Part shown: positions 5,564-9,981 of the stretch, one piece after another | How the letters are laid out: each line of letters opens with the position of its first letter | Numbering within the stretch: position 1 is the stretch's first letter | Assembly (NCBI GenBank): GCA_003520455.1 | Contig: DOUV01000070.1 | Location: 174 to 10,154, forward strand | Reading direction: 5' to 3' | From: Chloroflexota bacterium | Lineage (GTDB): Bacteria; Chloroflexota; Anaerolineae; Ardenticatenales; Ardenticatenaceae | Length of the DNA: 9,981 nucleotides | Program-made: the position numbers and the translations under genes | Notes under the pieces: model-generated | The model's input: the letters and a program-made list of their open reading frames with translations, nothing else | What the model was told of the DNA's origin: nothing | Databases searched by the model: none

Positions 5564-6511
5564 GTGTCTACTTTGAAAGGTCTTTTGCGCCAGGGACTCC
5601 TTGGCGCAGCTCTTATGGCGCTACTCTTTGGGATGAAAATCCCCCATCAGGCATTAGCGGCTGGCCAGCCATCGCTCAAGGTCATCTCTCCCGCCGACGG
5701 GGCAACCATCACCAGCACAGATATCGCGGTGACGGTCGAGGTGTCCGACTTCAAACTCGCACCCGAGCACGTCGGCCTGCCGGATCAAGAGGGTGAGGGT
5801 CACATCCATGTGATGATCGACGGCATGAACATGGGCGTGCTCTTTAACTTCTATACCGATACAACCTTCACCCTGCCCGGCGAGGGAATAGCACCCGGCC
5901 CCCACACGTTGATTTTCGACCTGGCCTCAAACACGCACATGGATATGCCGGACACAGTTCAGGAGGTGAAGATCAATTACCAGCCCACCACCCCGAAACC
6001 AGCTCCGGCGCCGGCGGCCACAGCAGGGACGCCCGAGGTCCAGATCATCTCGCCGGCGGATGGCGCGACCGTCGGTCCCAGGTTCACGATGGAGGTCAAG
6101 CCGAGCAACTTCACGCCCGCTCTGGATCTCGAGGGCAAGCCGAATCTCGCGGGCTACGGCCACTACCACGTTTTCGTAGATATGGACATGTCTTCGATGT
6201 CCGGCGATATGATGAGTATGGCCGGCATGGTCGGCATGCCCGGAAGCAATAGCTTCCCCGTCGATCTGAGCGCCTGGCCGGCCGGCAAGCACACCATCAC
6301 CGTCGAGCTTGTCCAGAACGATCACACGCCGATTGAAGGTGCCAACCCTGCGATGATCGCCATCAGCCTCCAGGGAGCAGCACCCGCGACACTCCCGACA
6401 ACGGGCGGAGACAACACTCCGGCAACGCCAGTTCCGCCGGTTGTTCTCTTCGGCGCGGTCCTCTTGACCGGTGCACTCCTGCTCCGTCTCTGGACGACCC
6501 GGCGCACCTGA
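5564..6511 (+). CDS. Surface protein with duplicated GHxHV domains, a Met-rich loop and an LPTTG wall-sorting signal
   Basis: A 315-residue exported protein. Residues 1-33 form a signal peptide (KGLLRQ, hydrophobic core, QALA-AG). Two related beta-rich domains follow, about 37-139 and 158-270. Each begins with ISPADGAT (41-48 and 162-169) and carries a His motif: GEGHIHVMIDG (77-87) and GYGHYHVFVD (197-206). This pattern resembles DUF4399-like domains with a GxGHxH..ID core. Domain 2 adds a Met cluster: eight Met between 207 and 225 (MDMSSMSGDMMSMAGM, then VGM), suited to copper or silver binding. A Pro/Ala linker (141-155) joins the domains. The C-terminus has LPTTG at 277-281, a hydrophobic helix at about 291-309 and an RR tail, a complete sortase-type signal. 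The sortase must lie elsewhere. Copper binding is inferred from the Met/His motifs and the neighbouring cupredoxin gene; the domain family is only tentatively named. Confidence 0.85.
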   Translation: MSTLKGLLRQGLLGAALMALLFGMKIPHQALAAGQPSLKVISPADGATITSTDIAVTVEVSDFKLAPEHVGLPDQEGEGHIHVMIDGMNMGVLFNFYTDTTFTLPGEGIAPGPHTLIFDLASNTHMDMPDTVQEVKINYQPTTPKPAPAPAATAGTPEVQIISPADGATVGPRFTMEVKPSNFTPALDLEGKPNLAGYGHYHVFVDMDMSSMSGDMMSMAGMVGMPGSNSFPVDLSAWPAGKHTITVELVQNDHTPIEGANPAMIAISLQGAAPATLPTTGGDNTPATPVPPVVLFGAVLLTGALLLRLWTTRRT

Positions 6512-6538
6512 TCTCTCAAAGGAGAGGGTGACGGTAAG

Positions 6539-6592
6539 GGCCCCAAGCCTTGGGGAGCGCTCTCCTCACGAGGCGTTCCCCGGCCTGGGGCC
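6539..6592. repeat. Long imperfect hairpin after the LPTTG gene
   Basis: GGCCCCAAGCC (6539-6549) pairs with GGCCTGGGGCC (6582-6592) with one mismatch. After a TT bulge, GGGGAGCG (6552-6559) pairs with CGTTCCCC (6574-6581) with one G-T pair. A 14-base loop remains, itself holding CCTC/GAGG. The stem totals about 19 bp. It begins 27 bases after the stop of the LPTTG gene, so it could be a terminator or a 3'-end stabiliser, but it is followed by ATAAAAAT rather than a T run. Confidence 0.8.
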
Positions 6593-6628
6593 GCTCATAA
6601 AAATCGCTCCAGGAGACCCCCGGATTCT

Positions 6629-6675
6629 CCCCCTGAGGGGGGCGCCCAAGCGTGGGCCCCGCGCCCCGCAGGGCG
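6629..6675. repeat. Three consecutive GC-rich hairpins
   Basis: CCCCC-TGA-GGGGG at 6629-6641, GCCCA-AGCG-TGGGC at 6644-6657 and CGCCC-CGCA-GGGCG at 6662-6675 follow one another with two- and four-base spacers. Each has a 5-bp perfect stem. The middle one carries the boxes GGCGCCCAA and TGGGCCCC, which recur around a larger stem at 8799-8835. No coding frame explains this. Confidence 0.75.
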
Positions 6676-6855
6676 AGCCGTGAGCCGTTGACTTCCCTCT
6701 TGCAGAACTCCGCACGTTACGTTGTGAGGGAAGACTCCGACCGGACAAGAGGTCTCGGGCACGCTCACATTCAGCAGCGACGACCTCCCGCCAGTGCATT
6801 GCGGGATGGGTGATTTTGTTCCGGCCAGCTGTCGTCTACCGAAAGCGAGATCTAA

Positions 6856-7500
6856 ATGGCCTTGTGTCGCCAAAATCTGCGACCCCGGCGACGGCTGGGG
6901 ATCTTCGTCATCACGTTCCTGGCGGCCGCAAGCCTCGCACTTTCTGCCTGTGCTCCGAGTCCGGCAAGCCCCGCCGCTGTCCCCCCGACCCAGACAGTTG
7001 CCAGTCAGACGGTACTGGCAACGCCGTCCGGCGCAACTGCGACTGGAACGATCACCCCTGAGGCGGTCAAGCCGGCTTCGGCGACGAGCGCCCCAACCGC
7101 GAATAATACGCTTGAGCCCAGCCGTCCAACGGCGAGCCCCGTGCCACGAACACCAACACCTCTGCCTCCAACCTCAACGCCGCTGCTAGCTGCCACACCG
7201 ATCACCGCCGCGGTGGCCTCTGATTCGGTCGAGATCAAAATCGTAGAGCCACCGTTTCAACCGCCCCAGAGTTGGAGCTTCGATCCGATTACGCTGACGG
7301 TCAAGGTCGGTACCACGATTACCTGGACCAACACCGGGGCCGTGCTGCACACCGTGACTGCCGATGATGGCCACACCTTTGACTCGCAGGATTTACAACC
7401 GAAAGCCCTGTTCACGTTTACGCCGACGTCAGCGGGAACAATACCGTACCATTGCACGTACCACCCCTGGATGAAGGGGACGATCATCGTTCTCCCATGA
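6856..7500 (+). CDS. Cupredoxin (type I copper) lipoprotein
   Basis: A 214-residue exported electron-transfer protein of the plastocyanin/pseudoazurin/amicyanin type. Basic residues (RPRRR at 9-13) and a hydrophobic stretch lead to the lipobox LSAC at 29-32, so C32 should be lipidated. Residues 33-120 are a low-complexity Pro/Thr/Ser/Ala linker (PTPLPPTSTP), which would hold the domain away from the membrane and may be O-glycosylated. The cupredoxin domain spans about 124-214: FDPITLTVKVGTTITWTN, then H165 in VLHTVTADDGHTFDS, and the C-terminal loop YHCTYHPWMKG with C200, H203 and M206. These give a complete His-Cys-His-Met type I site with the short C-x2-H-x2-M spacing. It likely carries electrons, or buffers copper, outside the cell. 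ATG 6856 has only a weak ribosome binding site (GCGAGA), so expression may be low or leader-controlled. It follows the LPTTG/Met-rich gene, which supports a copper theme. Confidence 0.92.
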   Translation: MALCRQNLRPRRRLGIFVITFLAAASLALSACAPSPASPAAVPPTQTVASQTVLATPSGATATGTITPEAVKPASATSAPTANNTLEPSRPTASPVPRTPTPLPPTSTPLLAATPITAAVASDSVEIKIVEPPFQPPQSWSFDPITLTVKVGTTITWTNTGAVLHTVTADDGHTFDSQDLQPKALFTFTPTSAGTIPYHCTYHPWMKGTIIVLP

Positions 7501-7769
7501 GGGTCACTCAGAGCCGAGAACCGCAAGAATGTGGGCGCCGTCGCTCACACAGCCCGCACCGGAGGCGAAGAGTTCGGCGAAACGAACGCAGTCGGCGCAA
7601 TTGGGTCTGGGGAGGTCAGAGCCCGCTGCACTGCCCCCGCCAGCGCGGGTCCCGTCGCTCGACCGTCGCCTATCCTCTCGCCTGAAAGGGTCATCTCATT
7701 CCGAAAGCCATCTGGAATGGCGCTGTTTTGTCCCAAAGTGAGAAGCGCCTGCTGCGATACCGTCGAAAT

Positions 7770-7940
7770 TCACCCCAGGAGGACGGCCCCAAGAATCAAA
7801 CTGAAGATGATGTGTCTGACCAGGCTCCCCATCGCGACCGTTTGCATCGCAGCCAGCATCACGGGGGCGAAGCGATCTGTAAGCTTCAGTATCTGCCGCC
7901 CCGGCTGGGATCGGTTCAGGGACGATCCGGGCCGGGGCAT
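7770..7940 (-). CDS. Doubtful 56-residue reading frame with a hydrophobic C-terminus, perhaps a gene remnant
   Basis: The minus strand is open from ATG 7940 to TGA 7770-7772. The first 15 or so residues overlap a hairpin and look non-coding (MPRPGSS). From about residue 16 the text becomes protein-like: RQILKLTDRFAPVMLAAM, followed by a hydrophobic run (SLVRHIIFSLILGAVLLG, 39-56). That end resembles the last helix of the Met-rich membrane protein at 2571-2999 (GLLVGHVAYGLVVALIYG; shared G-x-L-V-x-H, then L three to five residues on). The frame is the same as that of the regulator gene just upstream, nine codons after its stop. There is no adequate ribosome binding site. It may be a decayed membrane-protein gene, a small protein translated from an internal start (GTG/ATG at residues 27-28), or chance. 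Confidence 0.22.
   Translation of the reverse strand: MPRPGSSLNRSQPGRQILKLTDRFAPVMLAAMQTVAMGSLVRHIIFSLILGAVLLG
7899..7937 (-). terminator. Probable hairpin ending the Crp/Fnr regulator transcript
   Basis: Fifteen bases at 7899-7913 (CCCCGGCTGGGATCG) pair with 7923-7937 with two non-Watson-Crick positions, leaving a 9-base loop. It starts 31 bases past the regulator stop codon on the minus strand. There is no T run on either side, so it is an imperfect terminator; as it lies between convergent genes it could serve both strands. Confidence 0.5.
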
Positions 7941-7967
7941 TCCTGCAAGAACACCGCCCGCGCCGGC

Positions 7968-8645
7968 TCAAAGTTCGGACACCAACATCTCAAGCCGGTC
8001 GCGATCCAGGATATCGATGTGCTTGCGGCCGACCGCAATCATCCGCTGCGCCTTGAAGTCGTTCAACGTTGCAGTGACGGTCTCCCGATACGTGCCGATC
8101 ATATCGGCCAGCTCTTGATGACTGTAGCCCTCGACCGTGTGGCGGCCGTAACTCAGTTCGAGCAGCTTGCGGGCCAATCGTCTTGAAATGCTGTTGAAGG
8201 CCATCTGCTCGAGCTGGCGCTCGGTCTGATGCAGTCGTTCGCCGACGATTTTGAGCAACCGCAATGCCATCTGGGGCTTGGCGAGCAAGAGTTGCTTCAC
8301 CTCGGTCCGGCCCATGATACAGATCCGGGCGTTGGTCGCCGCTTCGGCGAAGGTACTGTGCATGCGCTGGCCGACGAGCGCCAACTCACCGAACACAGCG
8401 CCCTTCTCGAGCGTCGCCACAATCAGCTTGCGCCCATCCGGCGTGAGCCGGTAGAGGTGGACAGTCCCCTCCTTGAGGATGTAGAGGGTCTCAGCCGTCT
8501 CGCCGGCCTGGTAGAAGATGCGTCCTGGTTCGCAGGTACGCATCGTCGTGCGCCGTTCCATCTGAAGCATCTCTTGGCGTGAAAAATCTTGAAAGAGATC
8601 GTTCTCAGAGAGGTAAGCAATCTTGTCCCTGCTTGCATATCCCAT
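7968..8645 (-). CDS. Crp/Fnr family transcriptional regulator
   Basis: A 225-residue cytoplasmic DNA-binding protein. The cyclic-nucleotide-binding-like beta barrel covers about 18-115 (FQDFSRQEML; PGRIFYQAGETAETLYILKEGTVHLYR; GAVFGELALVGQRMHSTFAEA), followed by the dimerisation helix (about 118-147) and a winged HTH at about 150-212 (SRRLARKLLEL; SHQELADMIGTYRETVTATLNDFKAQRMI). The recognition helix has TYRETV, close to the CRP-type SRETV. At the phosphate-binding cassette this protein reads GQRMHSTFAEA where cAMP-binding CRP has an Arg-Ser/Thr pair, so cAMP binding is doubtful. With only two Cys (38 and 109) it lacks an FNR-type iron-sulfur ligand set. The effector is therefore unknown. GGGAGGG at 8651-8657 sets ATG 8645. 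It is transcribed toward the cupredoxin gene and away from the deazaflavin enzyme; which genes it controls is unknown. Confidence 0.93.
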   Translation of the reverse strand: MGYASRDKIAYLSENDLFQDFSRQEMLQMERRTTMRTCEPGRIFYQAGETAETLYILKEGTVHLYRLTPDGRKLIVATLEKGAVFGELALVGQRMHSTFAEAATNARICIMGRTEVKQLLLAKPQMALRLLKIVGERLHQTERQLEQMAFNSISRRLARKLLELSYGRHTVEGYSHQELADMIGTYRETVTATLNDFKAQRMIAVGRKHIDILDRDRLEMLVSEL

Positions 8646-8790
8646 GTTGTCCCTCCCTTCAGGTGGGGTGCAGCCAGTGTCGCGGTCAACCCGCCGGAGT
8701 CGAAAGGAACCATGCTCGCGGCTTCCTTCTCAAGAACTGAGATCCTCTAAACGTAGTGCGGGGTGAGCCAAATAACGGTAGCCTGGCTTA

Positions 8791-8857
8791 CAGAGCCCGG
8801 CGCCCAAAAGCCAAGGCTTCGAAAGCCTGGGCCCCCTGAAGCTTTGGTTGTCCTCTG
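8791..8857. ncRNA. Candidate structured RNA or hairpin repeat, first module
   Basis: CAGAG (8791-8795) can pair with CTCTG (8853-8857), closing a module. Inside, GCCC (8802-8805) pairs with GGGC (8829-8832), and AGGCTT (8814-8819) pairs with AAGCCT (8823-8828) across a CGA triloop, leaving an 8-base bulge. CCAAAAGC near 8804-8811 can instead pair with GCTTTGG at 8841-8847, so alternative folds exist. The strand is not determined because inverted repeats fold on both. Confidence 0.4.
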
Positions 8858-8875
8858 CTTGGAATACCCGGACGT

Positions 8876-8955
8876 GGTGCGCCCTACTGGGGCTCCCCGT
8901 AGGAGATGCTTGGGTCCCCCGTGGGGGAGGACGTCCCCACAGGGGAGAGCGCACC
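8876..8955. ncRNA. Candidate structured RNA or repeat: closed four-way junction
   Basis: GGTGCGC (8876-8882) pairs perfectly with GCGCACC (8949-8955), closing an 80-base domain. Three hairpins lie within: CCTAC/GTAGG plus GGGG/CCCC at 8883-8903 with one bulged T, CCCCC/GGGGG at 8916-8927, and TCCCC-ACA-GGGGA at 8934-8946. A closing stem around three ordered hairpins is more than scattered GC-rich pairing would usually give. I match it to no RNA family I know (not tRNA, SRP, 6S or a riboswitch core I recognise). Position: 231 bases upstream of the regulator start and 267 bases upstream of the deazaflavin enzyme. Confidence 0.45.
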
Positions 8956-9141
8956 CCACCTTCAGCATGGAGACATGACGACTGGCCGCCAAGCGGCATC
9001 GTGGACCGCCAGATGCTGCTGCGTGCCCTGCTGGATGGCGGCGTGCATGGCTGAGGGGCAATGTACAGTTCGTGGCGGGCGTTCCTGCGAGTTGAGGAAG
9101 AAACGACTCCTGTGCAATGGCAGCGGACCACCTCCTGAGTT

Positions 9142-9160
9142 CCTTCTTGAGCTAAGAAGG
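9142..9160. promoter_or_regulatory. 7-bp inverted repeat upstream of the deazaflavin enzyme gene
   Basis: CCTTCTT and AAGAAGG flank GAGCT, a perfect dyad that could be an operator or a leader hairpin. TACTAT at 9163-9168 just after it could be a -10 box, placing the dyad over the -35 region, but this promoter reading is weak. Confidence 0.35.
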
Positions 9161-9210
9161 TGTACTATTCCAACGCTCAAGTTGAAACCGAACCTCAGCA
9201 CTACATCACC

Positions 9211-9215
9211 GGAGG
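9211..9215 (+). promoter_or_regulatory. Ribosome binding site that decides the start at 9223
   Basis: GGAGG lies seven bases before ATG 9223. The frame is open from a GTG at 9160, but that codon sits at the end of a dyad and has no Shine-Dalgarno sequence. Confidence 0.75.
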
Positions 9216-9222
9216 GACCACC

Positions 9223-9723
9223 ATGCCAGGACTCACTGGTACTCACCCCCCTCGCGGGCCGCTTCGGCTCGCGGCGCGCCTGCCGCTCTGGCTCTACCGT
9301 GCCCACCTCGGTTGGCTGCTGGGCAACCGCTTTCTGATGCTCACTCACATCGGCCGCAGAAGTGGTCTGCCTCGCCAGGTCGTCCTGGAAGTCGTCCGTT
9401 ACGACAATTCGACCGGGACCTACATCATCGCCTCTGGTTGGGGGGAGAAAAGCGACTGGTTTCGCAATATCCAGAAGACCCCGGACGTGGTCGTCAGCGC
9501 CGGCCGCAAGCGGTTTGAAGCGAGGGCCGTACGTCTGCCGGTGGAAGAGGCGGAGCGTGAACTGCGTGATTATGCCCGGCGGCACCCGCTCGCCTTCCGA
9601 GAGCTGTCGGGCCTGATGGCGGGCCAACGTCTGCGTGGGACCGACGAGGACTTCGAACGTTTGGCCCAGTCCGTCCCCCTTGTCGCCCTAAGACCCAGAA
9701 CGACCCCTGCCCGATCATCATGA
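9223..9723 (+). CDS. Nitroreductase-family deazaflavin (F420)-dependent oxidoreductase
   Basis: A 166-residue protein of the DUF385/Ddn-like split-barrel family, which uses F420H2 to reduce quinones, nitro compounds or other substrates. Visible family marks are LMLTHIGRRSGLPRQVVLEVV (39-59 region), the YIIASGWGEKSDWFRNIQKTP core (67-87), where the WF.N segment sits near the cofactor, and the DVVVSAGRKRFEARAVRLP strand pair (88-106), then a helical C-terminus (DYARRHPLAFRELSGLM). The N-terminal 30 residues contain a hydrophobic-basic helix (LRLAARLPLWLYRAHLGWLLG), as in membrane-associated Ddn relatives. ATG 9223 is set by GGAGG. The gene is alone. It implies, but does not prove, that the host makes F420, consistent with Chloroflexota or Actinobacteriota. 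Substrate unknown. Confidence 0.9.
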   Translation: MPGLTGTHPPRGPLRLAARLPLWLYRAHLGWLLGNRFLMLTHIGRRSGLPRQVVLEVVRYDNSTGTYIIASGWGEKSDWFRNIQKTPDVVVSAGRKRFEARAVRLPVEEAERELRDYARRHPLAFRELSGLMAGQRLRGTDEDFERLAQSVPLVALRPRTTPARSS

Positions 9724-9981
9724 GCCCGCTACACGACCCGGACAGGGGTGCCGCCGCGACCTGGCACCCGCCGCGAGTTTGGACGGTATCGGCATCCCGG
9801 CCACAATATCCATCCTGGTGACGTTTTCATCATGGCTTCGAAACCAGCGTAAGAACATCCAGGCGCCCAACCGGATCAGCAGGCTCGCCAGTGGAACCCG
9901 TCGGGAGCGGCGGAGCCCGGCCACCAGGGCAGTGCTGCTGGCCGCTTTCGCGACGAGGGGTTCGGCGCGGAGGCCGACGCC
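9718..9981 (-). CDS. Possible partial reading frame running off the right edge, unknown
   Basis: On the minus strand the frame is open from the window edge to TGA at 9718-9720, giving 87 visible residues with the N-terminus outside. It contains one hydrophobic-amphipathic stretch (PLASLLIRLGAWMFLRWF) after a basic RRSRR and ends in Arg/Pro-rich text. I recognise no family. Its stop overlaps the last bases of the convergent deazaflavin enzyme gene. It could be the tail of a small membrane-associated protein or a chance open frame in GC-rich DNA. Confidence 0.3.
   Translation of the reverse strand, partial: GVGLRAEPLVAKAASSTALVAGLRRSRRVPLASLLIRLGAWMFLRWFRSHDENVTRMDIVAGMPIPSKLAAGARSRRHPCPGRVAGS

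Larger units (their letters stand above)
6512..6855. other. 344-base gap: hairpin cluster then leader of the cupredoxin gene
   Basis: Bases 6539-6675 hold four GC-rich hairpins, described separately. Bases 6680-6855 hold no gene that I can support. A TTGACT at 6688-6693 resembles a -35 box, but there is no good -10 box at the right distance. A short stem CCCGC/GCGGG encloses nine bases near 6787-6805. Confidence 0.5.
7501..7967. other. 467-base gap between convergent cupredoxin and regulator genes
   Basis: Bases 7501-7769 hold nothing I can support on either strand: open frames are shadows with Arg/Ser/Pro-rich text and no ribosome binding site, and I see no terminator for the cupredoxin gene. 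The right part holds a hairpin at 7899-7937 and the doubtful minus-strand reading frame 7770-7940, each listed separately. Confidence 0.5.
8646..9222. other. 577-base gap between divergent genes, rich in inverted repeats
   Basis: Bases 8646-8756 should hold the promoter of the minus-strand regulator; I see no clear -35/-10 pair. Bases 8757-8960 are dominated by stems (separate entries). Bases 8985-9041 add GCCGC-CAA-GCGGC at 8985-8997 and CCGCCA/TGGCGG at 9006-9041. CCTTCTT-GAGCT-AAGAAGG at 9142-9160 lies 62 bases before the next gene and may be an operator or leader hairpin. Frames on both strands are open across the stems but read as repetitive Gly/Pro/Arg text and are not credible genes. 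Confidence 0.5.

Noticed and set aside
8730..9131. Minus- and plus-strand open frames of 60-130 codons in the regulator/oxidoreductase gap
   Set aside because: Both strands are open because of stem symmetry and GC content. The products are Gly/Pro/Arg-rich with no start signal, and RNA-like structure explains the sequence better.
1..9981. CRISPR array, tRNA, rRNA, transposase, toxin-antitoxin or phage genes
   Set aside because: I saw no regularly spaced direct repeats, no tRNA or rRNA sequence that I recognise, and no gene of these families. The only mobile-element hint is the palindrome.

Overview
The window is GC-rich chromosomal DNA, probably from a bacterium of the Chloroflexota (for example a Thermomicrobia-like lineage), with an actinobacterial or other high-GC relative as the alternative. 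This rests on gene content rather than a marker gene: a deazaflavin (F420-type) oxidoreductase, LysM proteins, an LPxTG-like wall-anchored protein, a cupredoxin lipoprotein with a long Pro/Thr/Ser linker, and widely spaced genes, many with strong GGAGG ribosome binding sites.

Layout. 1-837 is the 3' part of a ribose-phosphate pyrophosphokinase gene. 958-1239 encodes a small GlsB/YeaQ/YmgE-type membrane protein. A 538-base gap follows and carries a perfect 40-base palindrome. 1778-2407 encodes a secreted protein with two LysM domains whose C-terminus looks like a broken GerMN domain. 2571-2999 encodes a methionine-rich four-helix membrane protein and is closed by a clear intrinsic terminator. 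3099-3977 encodes a TauE/SafE-type permease. 4315-5165 is a tight two-gene operon for a membrane-anchored TlpA-like thioredoxin and a 95-residue CFTC mini-thioredoxin. 5564-6511 encodes a surface protein with two copies of a GHxHV-containing domain, a Met-rich loop and an LPTTG sorting signal. 6856-7500 encodes a cupredoxin lipoprotein. 7968-8645 (minus) encodes a Crp/Fnr-family regulator, followed by a doubtful 56-codon reading frame. 9223-9723 encodes a deazaflavin-dependent nitroreductase-family protein. A weak partial reading frame runs off the right edge on the minus strand.

How the genes may work together. From 2571 to 7500 nearly every product is exported or in the membrane, and several are suited to thiol redox or metal handling: thioredoxins, a TauE-type permease, His/Met-rich surface domains and a type I copper site. 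I infer a cell-envelope copper and/or thiol-redox cluster. No single gene proves this. The Crp/Fnr protein lies next to it and could regulate it, but I found no convincing operator.

The intergenic DNA is unusual. Three of the long gaps (5341-5490, 6539-6675, 8791-8955) are packed with GC-rich hairpins. One of them can fold into a closed multi-branch structure, and two share the paired boxes GGCGCCCAA and TGGGCCCC. These are the best candidates in the window for undescribed structured RNAs or a dispersed hairpin repeat family.
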